64,000 nt of DNA from Azomonas tarimensis (GCF_042648805.1 NZ_JBHRXZ010000005.1:1-64000); one strand, 5' to 3'. Shown: positions 37,622-47,088, counted from the first letter of the stretch. Numbers and translations are program-made. The notes: generated from the letters alone by a model not told the origin.

Positions 37622-38902
37622 ATGCTTGATCAGAAACTGGTACGCGCCCAGCTGCAATCCGTGGCAGAGCGCCTGGCGACCCGCGGCTATCAACTGGACG
37701 TGGCGCGTATCGAGGCGCTGGAGTCGCAGCGCAAGGTCGTACAGACCCGCACCGAGCAGCTCCAGGCCGAGCGCAACGCGCGCTCCAAGAGTATCGGGCA
37801 GGCCAAGCAGCGCGGCGAAGACATCGCGCCGTTGCTGGCCGAAGTCGACCGCATGGGCTCGGAACTGGATTCTGGCAAGCAGGAACTCGAAGCCATCCAG
37901 CTCGAGCTCGATGCGATGCTGCTGAGCATTCCCAACCTGCCGCATGAGTCGGTTCCGGTCGGGAAGGACGAAGACGACAACCTTGAAGTGCGTCGCTGGG
38001 GAACGCCGCGGTCGTTCGACTTTCCGATCAAGGATCATGTCGCGCTGGGCGAACTCAACGGCTGGCTCGATTTCGAAACGGCCGCCAAGCTCTCCGGGGC
38101 CCGCTTTGCCTTGATGCGCGGGCCCATCGCTCGGCTGCATCGCGCGCTGGCCCAGTTCATGATCGATCTGCACAGCCGCGAACACGGTTACGAAGAGGCC
38201 TACACCCCCTATCTGGTACAGGCTCCGGCGCTGCAGGGGACCGGACAGTTGCCGAAGTTCGAGGAAGATCTGTTCAAGATCAGCCGTGAAAAGGAAGCGG
38301 ATCTCTACCTTATCCCCACGGCGGAAGTCTCCCTGACCAACATCGTTGCCGGGGAAATCCTCGACGCCAAGGCGCTGCCGCTGAAGTTCGTCGCCCACAC
38401 GCCCTGCTTCCGTAGCGAGGCGGGAGCCTCCGGTCGCGATACCCGCGGCATGATCCGGCAGCACCAGTTCGACAAGGTCGAGATGGTGCAGATCGTCGAG
38501 CCGGAAAAGTCGTTCGAAGCGCTGGAAGAACTCACCGCCAATGCCGAGCGAGTCCTGCAATTGCTCGAACTGCCCTATCGGGTACTTTCGCTCTGCACCG
38601 GCGACATGGGCTTTGGCGCGACCAAGACCTACGATCTGGAAGTCTGGGTTCCGAGCCAGGACAAGTACCGCGAGATTTCCTCGTGCTCCAACTGCGGCGA
38701 CTTCCAGGCACGACGCATGCAAGCACGCTATCGCAACCCGGCGACCGGCAAGCCTGAGTTGCTGCACACCCTCAACGGCTCCGGCCTGGCAGTGGGTCGC
38801 ACGCTTGTGGCTGTGCTGGAGAATAACCAGCAGGCCGACGGTACCGTCGTGGTCCCCGAAGTGCTCAAACCCTATATGGGTGGCATCGACGTCATCGGCT
38901 GA
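37622..38902 (+). CDS. serS: Seryl-tRNA synthetase
   Basis: This 426-residue class II synthetase has an N-terminal coiled-coil arm (about 25-105) that contacts the tRNA-Ser variable arm. Motif 2 lies near TPCFRSEAGASGRDTRGMIRQHQF and motif 3 near NGSGLAVGRTLVAVLENNQ. Length is standard. The order crcB-serS-cysG is that of other pseudomonads. Confidence 0.97.
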   Translation: MLDQKLVRAQLQSVAERLATRGYQLDVARIEALESQRKVVQTRTEQLQAERNARSKSIGQAKQRGEDIAPLLAEVDRMGSELDSGKQELEAIQLELDAMLLSIPNLPHESVPVGKDEDDNLEVRRWGTPRSFDFPIKDHVALGELNGWLDFETAAKLSGARFALMRGPIARLHRALAQFMIDLHSREHGYEEAYTPYLVQAPALQGTGQLPKFEEDLFKISREKEADLYLIPTAEVSLTNIVAGEILDAKALPLKFVAHTPCFRSEAGASGRDTRGMIRQHQFDKVEMVQIVEPEKSFEALEELTANAERVLQLLELPYRVLSLCTGDMGFGATKTYDLEVWVPSQDKYREISSCSNCGDFQARRMQARYRNPATGKPELLHTLNGSGLAVGRTLVAVLENNQQADGTVVVPEVLKPYMGGIDVIG

Positions 38903-39075
38903 TCTCCTGTCAGGACGCCTGAGGCGGGAGCGACAGGCAGGTTCCTGCCCACTGGGCTGGAAACGGACCGCTCCGCCTTGGGTCTAGAGGTGCTGCAGGA
39001 CGTGCGCCGATGGCCTCTCGACTTACAGTTGGCTTGAAGCCTTCAGTCCACCGTCCCACTGATGGAGTCTGGCCC

Positions 39076-40470
39076 ATGGATTACCTCCCGCTGTTTCACA
39101 ACCTGAAAGGCCGTACCGTGCTCATTGTCGGCGGCGGCGAGGTGGCGCTGCGCAAGGCACGGCTGCTGGCGGATGCGGGCGCCGCATTGCGTGTGGTGGC
39201 ACCGGACATCGATCCGGCGTTGGTCACGCTGGTGGAGCAGGGCGGGGGTGAATGCCAGTTGCGTGCTTACACCGGCACCGATCTTGCCGGAGTCGTGCTG
39301 GCCATCGCGGCCACCGACATCCGGACGCTCAACGCCGAGGTATCTCGAGACGCCCAGACGCTGAATATTCCGGTAAACGCCGTGGATGCGCCGGACCTGT
39401 GCAGCGTGATCTTTCCCGCTATCGTCGACCGCTCGCCCTTGATGGTGGCGGTATCCAGCGGCGGCGATGCGCCGGTGCTGGCGCGCCTGATTCGTGCACG
39501 CATAGAGACCTGGATTCCCGCGGCGTATGGCGGGCTCGCCGGGCTGGCGAAAAAATTCCGCAGCCAGGTCAAGGCCGCGCTGCCCGACGTACAGCAGCGG
39601 CGGGTTTTCTGGGAAGACGTTTTCCAGGGCAGCATCGCCGAGCGGGCCCTGGCCGGCCAGCAAGCGGAAGCCGAGCGCCTTCTGGCGGAAAAGCTCACCG
39701 GGGCCATGCCGGTCGCGCTCGGAGAAGTCTATCTGGTGGGCGCGGGACCGGGTGACCCGGATTTGCTCACCTTTCGCGCGCTGCGGCTGATGCAGCAGGC
39801 GGACGTGGTGCTTTACGATCGTCTGGTCGCGCCGGCGATCATCGAGCTGTGTCGCCGTGATGCCGAGCGCATCTACGTCGGCAAACGTCGTGCGGCCCAT
39901 GCCTTGCCGCAGGAGCAGATCAACCAGCGGCTGGTCGATCTGGCCTTGGAAGGCAAGCGGGTACTTCGCCTGAAAGGGGGGGACCCCTTCATCTTTGGCC
40001 GGGGCGGGGAGGAGATCGAGGAGCTGGCGGCCCACGGCATCCCCTTCCAGGTCGTTCCCGGCATTACCGCTGCCAGCGGCTGCGCCGCCTACGCCGGGAT
40101 ACCGCTGACTCATCGTGACCACGCACAGTCCGTCCGCTTTGTCACCGGGCACCTGAAGGATGGCAGCTGTGACCTGCCCTGGACGGAACTCAGTGCGCCG
40201 GCGCAAACGCTGGTGTTCTACATGGGGCTGGTGGGCCTGCCTACCATCTGCCGACAGCTGATTGCCCACGGTCGCGACCCGGCCACCCCTGCGGCACTCG
40301 TCCAGCAGGGCACGACGCACAACCAGCGGGTCTTCAGTGGCACGCTTGCCGACTTGCCTGACCTGGTGGCGGTGCATGATGTGCAGGCGCCCACGCTATT
40401 CATCGTGGGCGAAGTGGTCAGCCTGCGCGCCAAGCTGGCCTGGTTCGAGGGCGACTCCGGCCAGTCCTGA
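39076..40470 (+). CDS. cysG: Siroheme synthase (multifunctional)
   Basis: The 464-residue trifunctional enzyme makes siroheme from uroporphyrinogen III for sulfite and nitrite reductases. The N-terminal NAD-dependent dehydrogenase/ferrochelatase module (about 1-150) has the Rossmann motif GGGEVALRKARLL; the C-terminal SUMT methyltransferase (about 216-464) has VGAGPGDPDLLT, RLKGGDPFIFGRG and PGITAASG. The ATG at 39076 (GGAG upstream) is the family start; the frame opens at 39010 without homology. It is convergent with the following gene, with a 3-bp gap. Confidence 0.96.
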   Translation: MDYLPLFHNLKGRTVLIVGGGEVALRKARLLADAGAALRVVAPDIDPALVTLVEQGGGECQLRAYTGTDLAGVVLAIAATDIRTLNAEVSRDAQTLNIPVNAVDAPDLCSVIFPAIVDRSPLMVAVSSGGDAPVLARLIRARIETWIPAAYGGLAGLAKKFRSQVKAALPDVQQRRVFWEDVFQGSIAERALAGQQAEAERLLAEKLTGAMPVALGEVYLVGAGPGDPDLLTFRALRLMQQADVVLYDRLVAPAIIELCRRDAERIYVGKRRAAHALPQEQINQRLVDLALEGKRVLRLKGGDPFIFGRGGEEIEELAAHGIPFQVVPGITAASGCAAYAGIPLTHRDHAQSVRFVTGHLKDGSCDLPWTELSAPAQTLVFYMGLVGLPTICRQLIAHGRDPATPAALVQQGTTHNQRVFSGTLADLPDLVAVHDVQAPTLFIVGEVVSLRAKLAWFEGDSGQS

Positions 40471-40473
40471 CAG

Positions 40474-41472
40474 TCAGCGACTCCAGATGCCGCTGCTGGG
40501 CAGCCGATCCCGGTTGTGCGGGGCATCCAGCTCCAGCGCTGGTCCCTTGGGCACGATGCCGTTGGCGTTGATGTTGCGATGACTGCTGTAGTAGTGGCCC
40601 TTGATGTGCTGCAAGTCCACCGTCTCGGCCACACCTGGCCACTGATAGAGCTCGCGCAACCAGCCTGAAAGGTTGTGGTAGTCCTTGATCCGCCTCAGGT
40701 TGCACTTGAAATGCCCGTAATAGACGGGGTCGAAGCGCAATACAGTGGTAAACAGACGCCAGTCGGCCTCTGTCAGGTACTCGCCGGTCAGGTAGCGCTG
40801 GGCGCTGAGCCGACGATCGAGCCAGTCCAGTTCGGTGAATACTTCGTCGAACGCCTGTTCGTAGGCTTCCTGGGAAGTGGCGAAGCCGGCGCGGTAGACA
40901 CCATTGTTCACCGCCGGGTAGATGCGTGCATTCAACGCATCGATTTCGCCGCGTAGCGGTTCAGGGTAGAGATCGAGCCGGGACTCGGTCAATCCATCGA
41001 AGGCCGAGTTGAACATCCGAATGATCTCGGAGGACTCGTTGTTGACGATTCCCTGCTGCTTTCGATCCCAGAGTACGGGCACCGTCACGCGGCCGGTATA
41101 GCTTGGGTCGTCGGCGGTGTAGCGTTGGTAGAGGTACTGGAAGTCATCCAGGGCATCTCCGCTGGCTCCGCTGAGCTTGTCGAAGGTCCAGCCGTGCTCG
41201 GCCATGTACCAGCTGACCACCGAAACCCCGATGAGGTCGTCGAGCTGTTTGAGCTTGCGGTAGATCAGCGTGCGATGCGCCCAAGGACAGGCGAGGGAGA
41301 CGTACAGGTGATATCGCCCGGGCTCTGCCTTGAAGCCCGCGTAACCGTCGGATCCAGGGGAGCCGTCTGCGGTCACCCAGTGGCGACGCTTGGCGGATTC
41401 GCGTTGGAAATGGCCGTCCCGGTCGTTTTCATACCATTGGTCATGCCATTTCCCATCAATCAGAAGCCCCAT
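40474..41472 (-). CDS. Glutathionyl-hydroquinone reductase (Xi-class GST, YqjG-like)
   Basis: The 332-residue enzyme reduces glutathionyl-hydroquinones with GSH. The thioredoxin-like domain holds the catalytic C62-P-W in SLACPWAHRTLI; the C-terminal helical GST domain has the Xi-class features NNESSEIIRMFNSAF and TLRFDPVYYGHFKCN-type tail. Full length against E. coli YqjG (328). It is a single gene with a small dyad-poor leader. Confidence 0.93.
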   Translation of the reverse strand: MGLLIDGKWHDQWYENDRDGHFQRESAKRRHWVTADGSPGSDGYAGFKAEPGRYHLYVSLACPWAHRTLIYRKLKQLDDLIGVSVVSWYMAEHGWTFDKLSGASGDALDDFQYLYQRYTADDPSYTGRVTVPVLWDRKQQGIVNNESSEIIRMFNSAFDGLTESRLDLYPEPLRGEIDALNARIYPAVNNGVYRAGFATSQEAYEQAFDEVFTELDWLDRRLSAQRYLTGEYLTEADWRLFTTVLRFDPVYYGHFKCNLRRIKDYHNLSGWLRELYQWPGVAETVDLQHIKGHYYSSHRNINANGIVPKGPALELDAPHNRDRLPSSGIWSR

Positions 41473-41568
41473 GCCTGTCCTCCTCTGTTTGGCTATCAGA
41501 GGGCAGTGTAGGGGCGTAGGTTCGCCTGATCGTGCAGAAGAACCGCTGCGACTGATCGGGCTGTTCGA

Positions 41569-42543
41569 TCAATGGCGCTGAGACCACCAGGCCCGGGCAG
41601 TGGCCATCGCCTCCTCCCGCGGTTGGCCGAGGCCGCGCAGGGCGAGGGCCATGGTGCCGATCACCGCCAGTTCACCGTAAGCATCCTGCGCCTCGCCTTG
41701 CCACACCTCGAGCAGATGAGAAGGTTCCAGGGATTCGGGCTTGACATGGCGCTGAGCCGATAGCGCCGGCCAGTCCTCGTCCCAGGCTTGACCCTCGGCC
41801 GTACCGAAGAGGTGGTCGAGGGTATCGGGATTGACCTCCACCTCGCCACCTTCGCCCTTGATCACGATCGCGGTATCGCCCAACAGTCGGCTGGCTTCCC
41901 GGTGAATGGGTTGGTACCCCGGATGGAAAATGCTCTGCAACACGCACTGTGCTGCCAAGGGATTGAGCAGCCGGGCAAGGGAGTGGATCGGCGAGCGCAG
42001 CCCCAGGATGTTGCGCAGGTCGATCATCCGCTGTAGGCGCGGCATCCAGCTGCCAAGCGCGGTGAAGGCGATGTTGCCCTGTTGCAGCGACTGTTCGACC
42101 TGCAGCCAGTCGACGCAGACCGGAATCCCCAGCAGTTCCAGGTGATGTTCGGTATAGACCCTTCCAGCGGTATGGGCGCCGCCACCGTGCAGATGAATGC
42201 GCACGCCATTGGTGGCCAGGCATTTCGCCGCGAGCAGGTACCAGGGGTAGTGCCGCTTCTTGCCGGCATAGCTTGGCCAGTCGAGGTCAACGGCGATCGC
42301 CGGCGCCTGCAGTCGCTCCCGAACCGCTTCTGTGAACCCGGCCAGCTCCTCAGCGCTTTCTTCCTTGTGCCGCAGCAACATGAGAAAGGCGCCCAGCTGC
42401 GCCTCTTCGACACGACCGTCGAGGAGCATGCCCATCGCCTCCCGGGCTTCTTCACGAGTAAGGCTGCGCGCGCCCCGTTTGCCTTTTCCAAGAGTCCGGA
42501 CGAAGACAGCGAACGGGTGTTCCTGAGGAGTCGTGACGGTCAT
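41569..42543 (-). CDS. ybiB: YbiB-type glycosyl transferase-family (TrpD2-like) protein
   Basis: The product is 324 residues. The N-terminal helical domain (about 1-75: LTREEAREAMGMLLDGRVEEAQLGAFLMLLR) and the alpha/beta domain share the fold of anthranilate phosphoribosyltransferase, but the PRPP loop is replaced by residues of YbiB type (HGGGAHTAGRVYTE). YbiB proteins bind nucleic acid rather than making tryptophan. The ATG at 42543 overlaps the tusE stop (ATGA), so it is the last gene of the tusDCBE operon. The reason for that link is unknown. Confidence 0.85.
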   Translation of the reverse strand: MTVTTPQEHPFAVFVRTLGKGKRGARSLTREEAREAMGMLLDGRVEEAQLGAFLMLLRHKEESAEELAGFTEAVRERLQAPAIAVDLDWPSYAGKKRHYPWYLLAAKCLATNGVRIHLHGGGAHTAGRVYTEHHLELLGIPVCVDWLQVEQSLQQGNIAFTALGSWMPRLQRMIDLRNILGLRSPIHSLARLLNPLAAQCVLQSIFHPGYQPIHREASRLLGDTAIVIKGEGGEVEVNPDTLDHLFGTAEGQAWDEDWPALSAQRHVKPESLEPSHLLEVWQGEAQDAYGELAVIGTMALALRGLGQPREEAMATARAWWSQRH

Positions 42544-42875
42544 ATGCAATTACTCGGTTTAGGCAGACCGGCCAGCTTGGCGGCCAGCTTGGCGGGCGTA
42601 CCCTTGAACAGGTGGTTGAGGTGGGCGCTGTTGCCTTTCTCGGGGCCCAGCTGCAGCGCGACATACTTGATCAGCGGTCGTGTCGCCGGCGACAGCTGGA
42701 ACTCCTGATAGAACTGGCGGAGCAAGAGGATGATTTCCCAGTGCTCGGGTTCAAGGGTCAGACCCTCCCGCACGGCCAGGGCGGTTGTGGTGGCCTCGTC
42801 CCAGTCGTCCAGGTCGACGAGAAAGCCGTCCTTGTCCAGCGCCACGCGCCGATCCCGAATATGAAGGTCGCTCAT
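42540..42875 (-). CDS. tusE: Sulfur relay protein TusE (DsrC family)
   Basis: The 111-residue protein accepts sulfur from TusBCD and passes it to MnmA for tRNA 2-thiouridine. The essential penultimate cysteine (C110 in GLPKPSNCI) is present, as is the DsrC core LVDLDDWDEATTTALA. It overlaps tusB and ybiB by 4 nt each. The pseudomonad lacks visible dsr sulfite-reductase genes here, favouring TusE over dissimilatory DsrC. Confidence 0.95.
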   Translation of the reverse strand: MSDLHIRDRRVALDKDGFLVDLDDWDEATTTALAVREGLTLEPEHWEIILLLRQFYQEFQLSPATRPLIKYVALQLGPEKGNSAHLNHLFKGTPAKLAAKLAGLPKPSNCI

Positions 42876-43174
42876 AGCCAGCTGTTGGTCCGATCATAGC
42901 GACAGCAGAGTTCGACGAAGCCTGCATAGTCCACCGATTCGACCCGGGCGGGAAAGGCATTCAGCGCCCTGGCCTGGACATCTTCCTGCAGGCCGAAAAC
43001 CCCTATCTCTGAGCCCAGACGCTCCAAGGCCTCACAAGCAGAGCTGCCCCCGCGCAACGCATTGCAGGCGTCACCGGTCAGCAGCAGGCCGTCGCCGGCC
43101 TTGAGAAGGCGCAGGCAACTCGCAAAGCGGTCATCGCCAAATGGCGAATGGGAAAGAATATGCAGCGTGGCCAT
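42872..43174 (-). CDS. tusB: Sulfur relay subunit TusB
   Basis: This 100-residue member of the DsrH/TusB family is a structural part of the TusBCD hexamer. The pattern MATLHILSHSPF and GDGLLLTGDAC fits. It has the shared start/stop overlaps of a tight operon (4 nt with tusE, 1 nt with tusC). Confidence 0.92.
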   Translation of the reverse strand: MATLHILSHSPFGDDRFASCLRLLKAGDGLLLTGDACNALRGGSSACEALERLGSEIGVFGLQEDVQARALNAFPARVESVDYAGFVELCCRYDRTNSWL

Positions 43175-43533
43175 CAGAGCGTCACCAGATGATCGTAGTC
43201 GTCGAGCAGTCTTGCAATTTCGTCATCAGCCAGCACCCTGACCGGCAATGGCAGCGCTCGCGGATCGAGGCCACGTTCAGCGAGGCTGCGTCCACAGGCA
43301 AACAACGCCTCTATACCAAACAGTGGAAGTGCCTGCAGATTGGCCGTCAGGTCTTTCTGTTGCAATGCCGCCGGCTGTTGACCGGGCGCCAGCTGGAACA
43401 CGCCATCATCGAGGAACAGCAGGCCCAGCGGCAGATCGTAAGCGCCGCCGGCGAGCACGATATCCAGCGCCTCGCGTGCGCCAGGGCCCGACCAGGGGGA
43501 CTGACGGCTGATGATCAGCATCGAATTCGGCAT
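43174..43533 (-). CDS. tusC: Sulfur relay subunit TusC
   Basis: This 119-residue DsrF/TusC family protein is also structural in TusBCD. The family core GPGAREALDIVLAGGAYDLPLGLLFLDDGVFQL is at residues 16-48. It sits between tusD and tusB with single-nucleotide overlaps. Confidence 0.93.
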   Translation of the reverse strand: MPNSMLIISRQSPWSGPGAREALDIVLAGGAYDLPLGLLFLDDGVFQLAPGQQPAALQQKDLTANLQALPLFGIEALFACGRSLAERGLDPRALPLPVRVLADDEIARLLDDYDHLVTL

Positions 43534-43925
43534 CAGTGGTCTCCAAAGCAGACGAGGCGGCCGGCGTTCTGCGCGGCTTCGTGCAATTGCCCAAGACCCG
43601 ATAACTCCCAGCCTTCACCCAGGCTCGCGCCTGGCCTGCCATAGCGGCTCGCCTCTTGTTCATCGAGCACCCCACGCCTCAGTGCCGCGGCAATGCACAC
43701 CACGCCATCCAACTGGTGACGAGCGATGAATTCGCGCCACTGGGCAGCCAGGTCCTGCTCATCCTGCGGCGCCACCTGATTCGCCGAAGCGCTGTACACC
43801 CCATCACCATAGAGAAACAGCCGGACGATCTCATGACCACCGGCCAGGGTCGCCTCGGCAAAGCGCAAGGCCCGTCGGGACGCGGGAGAGTAAGGTGGGC
43901 CGAACAAGGCGATCGTGAATTTCAT
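43533..43925 (-). CDS. tusD: Sulfurtransferase TusD
   Basis: This 130-residue DsrE-family subunit is the sulfur acceptor of TusBCD. The active cysteine is C77 in GVVCIAAALRRGV, at the position of E. coli Cys78. It is the first gene of the tusDCBE-ybiB operon, which functions with mnmA (21930-23048). It is separated from upstream yccA by a terminator. Confidence 0.95.
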   Translation of the reverse strand: MKFTIALFGPPYSPASRRALRFAEATLAGGHEIVRLFLYGDGVYSASANQVAPQDEQDLAAQWREFIARHQLDGVVCIAAALRRGVLDEQEASRYGRPGASLGEGWELSGLGQLHEAAQNAGRLVCFGDH

Positions 43926-43984
43926 GGGTCACCATCAAGCGAATGCCACTAATGATACGACAGCTCTGCCATGGGCATGGGCAA

Positions 43985-44012
43985 CAAAAAGCCCGCCATA
44001 CGGCGGGCCCTG
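43985..44012 (-). terminator. Terminator of yccA
   Basis: On the - strand, GGCCCGCCGTATGGCGGGC followed by TTTTTGTT: a 7-8 bp GC stem and T-run between yccA and tusD. Confidence 0.88.
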
Positions 44013-44027
44013 TGCATCGATCAGCGA

Positions 44028-44696
44028 TCAGTCGTTGCTGCTGGAAAGCCCCAGAAGCTGCAACAGGCTGATGAACAGGTTGTAGAGCGAAACGAACAGG
44101 CTGATGGTAGCCATGATGTAGTTGCGCTCGCCGCCGTGGATGATGGCGCTGGTCTGGTACAGGATCACCGCTGACGAGAACAGGACAAAGCCCGCACTGA
44201 TCGCCATCTGCAGGCCGGGGATCTGGAAGAAGAAGCTCGCCAGCATGGCACCGATCAGAACAAAGAAACCCGCCATGATGAAGCCGCTGAGAAAGCTCAT
44301 GTCCTTGCGGGTGGTCAGCACGTACGCCGACAAGCCGAAGAACACCAGCGCGGTCATCGACAACGCGGAAGCAATCAGCTGCCCACCGTTGGCCATGCCG
44401 AGATACATGTTGAGAATCGGCCCGAGGGTGTACCCCATGAAGCCAGTCAGGGCGAAGGTCGATGCCAGGCCCCAAATGGAATCCTTCAGCTTTGCCGTCA
44501 GAAAGAACAGGCCGTAGAAGCCGATCAGCACGACAAAGATGTTCGGGTAAGCCACGTTCATCTGCATGGACAGATAGGCAACGAGGCTGCTGAACGCCAG
44601 GGTCATGCCAAGCAGCCCATAGGTGTTGCGCAACACCTTGCTGACTTCGCGCTGTTCCACCTGCGCGTGATTGATCGAATATTGCTGCTCGTGCAT
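44028..44696 (-). CDS. yccA: Bax inhibitor-1 family membrane protein (YccA-like)
   Basis: This 222-residue inner-membrane protein has seven predicted helices and a short cytoplasmic N-terminus. In E. coli YccA is a substrate and modulator of FtsH; the family may conduct calcium. The ATG at 44696 with GGGAG gives MHEQQYSINH; the frame extending to 44849 is not homologous. A C-terminal aspartate (SSND) follows the last helix. Confidence 0.92.
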   Translation of the reverse strand: MHEQQYSINHAQVEQREVSKVLRNTYGLLGMTLAFSSLVAYLSMQMNVAYPNIFVVLIGFYGLFFLTAKLKDSIWGLASTFALTGFMGYTLGPILNMYLGMANGGQLIASALSMTALVFFGLSAYVLTTRKDMSFLSGFIMAGFFVLIGAMLASFFFQIPGLQMAISAGFVLFSSAVILYQTSAIIHGGERNYIMATISLFVSLYNLFISLLQLLGLSSSND

Positions 44697-44853
44697 GGCG
44701 ACACTCCCGTGGATGAAAGCCGTTGACGATTCGACTAAAAATTCTAACAGACCGCACGCTACTACCTTACGAAGGAGTTTGACAGTGTATTTCGATCGGG
44801 TAGTATGGCGGCCGCCCGCGGCAAGCCATGCTTGAGTGCGGCTCCGCAATACA

Positions 44854-44941
44854 GGAAGCGTGGCCGAGTGGTTTAAGGCAGCGGTCTTGAAAACCGCCGA
44901 CTCGCAAGGGTCCTAGAGTTCGAATCTCTACGCTTCCGCCA
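44854..44941 (+). tRNA. tRNA-Ser(UGA)
   Basis: The 88-nt gene includes an encoded CCA. The acceptor stem is GGAAGCG/CGCTTCC, the anticodon loop CTTGAAA (UGA), the long variable arm CTCGCAAGGGTCCTAGAG and the T-loop TTCGAATC. Confidence 0.96.
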
Positions 44942-44950
44942 TCTATTAGC

Positions 44951-44980
44951 CTGAAGGCCCCGAATCCCGGGGCCTTCAGC
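44951..44980 (+). terminator. Terminator after tRNA-Ser
   Basis: A perfect 12-bp stem (CTGAAGGCCCCG/CGGGGCCTTCAG), then GCGTTTCT. Confidence 0.8.
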
Positions 44981-45171
44981 GTTTCTGGGGCCAGAGAAAG
45001 CGCGTGTGAGTGGTCCCAGCCTGTTCCCATGAGCAAGGCTAGAGCGGCGACTTGAGAAACCGCAGCCAACTGCCCACCCGAACGCAGCGCTGGCAACCAG
45101 CCGCTGTCGCCGCCTATGCTCGCTCTGCTGCCAACTCCCCGGGCCAGTGCTGCCCCAACTACGGAGCCTCC

Positions 45172-47088
45172 ATGGTTGTGCCTTTTCCCGCGAGTGAAGC
45201 CGAGCGACTGTATCTTCTTCGTGCGCTGCAAATTCTGGACACCGCTCCCGAGCCGGTTTTCGATCGCCTGACGCGCTTGCTGGCGCATGGTCTCGGTACG
45301 CCCATCGCGCTGATCTCGCTGGTCGACGAGAACCGCCAGTGGTTCAAGTCTCGCGTCGGGTTCGACATGAGCGAGACGCCTCGCGATCAGGCGTTTTGCG
45401 CGCACGCGATTGTCGACGACGAGCCGTTTGTGGTTCCCGATGCGTGGCAGGACGAGCGATTCGCCAATAATCCGCTGGTACTCGATGCACCGCATATTCG
45501 CTTCTATGCCGGTGTGCCGATCCGGACTCAGGACGGGCTGGCGTTGGGCACCCTGTGCGCCATCGACACCCGACCACGTTCGATCACTGCGGACGAGCTG
45601 CAGATCCTCCAGGATCTGGCCGACGTGGTCTCCCGCGAAATGCATCTGCGCGAGACGCTGCTGCTGACTCGCTCGCAGCTCAACCGGGCGGATGAAGTCC
45701 TCGTCGAAAGCGAAGCACGGTATCGATCGATCTTCGAGCTTGCCTCAGTAGGGATCGCCACCGTTGCTCCGGACGGCACCTGGCAGAGTGTGAATGAGCC
45801 GCTCTGCCAGATCGTAGGCTACAGTGCCGATGAACTTCTGCAGATGACCTTCCTGGACATCACCCATCCTCAGGACCTGCACGGCGACCTGGAGTTGCTG
45901 CGCAGGCTCGCCGCCGGCGAGACGGACTCCTATTATCTCGAGAAGCGCTACCTGCACAAGGACGGGCGCCCGATCTGGATCAGCCTGAACGTCAGTCGAA
46001 AGGTTTCGGCCCAAGGGGAATTGGAATACTTCATCGCGGTGATTCGCAACATCCAGGCGCGCAAGGACGTGGAGGAAGCCTTTGCCACGCTGCGCCAACA
46101 ACTGGAGGAGCGGGTGCGGGAGCGCACCGAGCAACTGTCCCAGTCCAACCAGGCGCTTAGAACGGTGATCGAGAGCCAGCAACGCGCCGAGCTGGATGCC
46201 AGGAGCCGCGAGGCTGAGCTGGCTGCGGTGATCGAAAACGCAAACGATGCCTATATCAGCCTGGATCAGAATGGCATTGTGCGGGCCTGGAATCGCCTGG
46301 CCCAGGAAACCTTCGGCTGGAGCGCCGGGGAAGCGATCGGGCGACCGCTGGACTCCCTGATCGTGCCGCCGGAAATGGCCGCCGCCCACCGCGTTGGCGT
46401 GGCGCGTTACCTGAAAAGCGGCGAATCGCCGATGCTAGGCCGCCGGCTTGAACTGCCAGCGCTGCGCAAGGACGGCTCCAGTCTGATCGTGGAAGTGCGC
46501 ATCCGTGATCTCAAGATCGGCGGCAAGATGCTGTTCAGCGCCTTTCTCCACGACATCTCCGATCGCAAGCGCACCGAAGCCCTGCGCGAAAGCGAAGCGC
46601 GCCACGATGCCCTCACGGGCCTGTTGAATCGCCGCGCGCTCACCGAGATACTCCCGATCGCCCTGGCGCGAGCCGATCGCGCCGGAAGTGAACTGGGATT
46701 GCTATTCATCGATCTGGACGGCTTCAAGATGGTAAACGATACCTTCGGCCACGAAGCGGGCGATGAATTGCTGCGTAGCGTCGCGGCGCTGCTGCGCCAG
46801 TGCGTGCGCGAGACGGACAGCGTGGTCCGCCTGGCTGGCGATGAGTTCACCGTGTTGCTGGAGGGGCTGGTCAATGGCCTGGCCGATGCGAGGTTGGTGG
46901 CTGAAAAGCTCCAGGTCGCGATTGCACAGCCAATCAGCACCACCCATGGCGTCGCCCACGCGAGCGCCAGTGTCGGCATCGCTCTTTACGCGCCGGGTAG
47001 CGGCAAGGACGCCGCGCAACTGTTGAGGGAAGCGGACAGCCTGATGTACCAGGCCAAGCGCGCGGGTAGAGGGAAGACCGTGCCCTAG
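45172..47088 (+). CDS. GAF-PAS-PAS-GGDEF protein, probable diguanylate cyclase
   Basis: The product is 638 residues, soluble. Domains: GAF (about 5-155), PAS (about 175-295), a coiled-coil linker (about 300-345), PAS (about 350-465), GGDEF (about 470-638). The catalytic loop reads AGDEF rather than GGDEF; several such variants are active. The I-site RETD lies exactly five residues before it, so product inhibition by c-di-GMP is possible. The metal-binding FIDLDGFK and HDALTGLLNRR are intact. No EAL domain is present. The ATG at 45172 follows GGAG; a TTG frame from 45052 is non-homologous. Its signal is unknown. Confidence 0.92.
   Translation: MVVPFPASEAERLYLLRALQILDTAPEPVFDRLTRLLAHGLGTPIALISLVDENRQWFKSRVGFDMSETPRDQAFCAHAIVDDEPFVVPDAWQDERFANNPLVLDAPHIRFYAGVPIRTQDGLALGTLCAIDTRPRSITADELQILQDLADVVSREMHLRETLLLTRSQLNRADEVLVESEARYRSIFELASVGIATVAPDGTWQSVNEPLCQIVGYSADELLQMTFLDITHPQDLHGDLELLRRLAAGETDSYYLEKRYLHKDGRPIWISLNVSRKVSAQGELEYFIAVIRNIQARKDVEEAFATLRQQLEERVRERTEQLSQSNQALRTVIESQQRAELDARSREAELAAVIENANDAYISLDQNGIVRAWNRLAQETFGWSAGEAIGRPLDSLIVPPEMAAAHRVGVARYLKSGESPMLGRRLELPALRKDGSSLIVEVRIRDLKIGGKMLFSAFLHDISDRKRTEALRESEARHDALTGLLNRRALTEILPIALARADRAGSELGLLFIDLDGFKMVNDTFGHEAGDELLRSVAALLRQCVRETDSVVRLAGDEFTVLLEGLVNGLADARLVAEKLQVAIAQPISTTHGVAHASASVGIALYAPGSGKDAAQLLREADSLMYQAKRAGRGKTVP

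Noticed and set aside
42540..43925. Dissimilatory sulfur-oxidation dsrEFH-dsrC set
   Set aside because: No dsrAB or other dsr genes, and mnmA is in the same window; tusDCBE for tRNA thiolation is the fitting reading.
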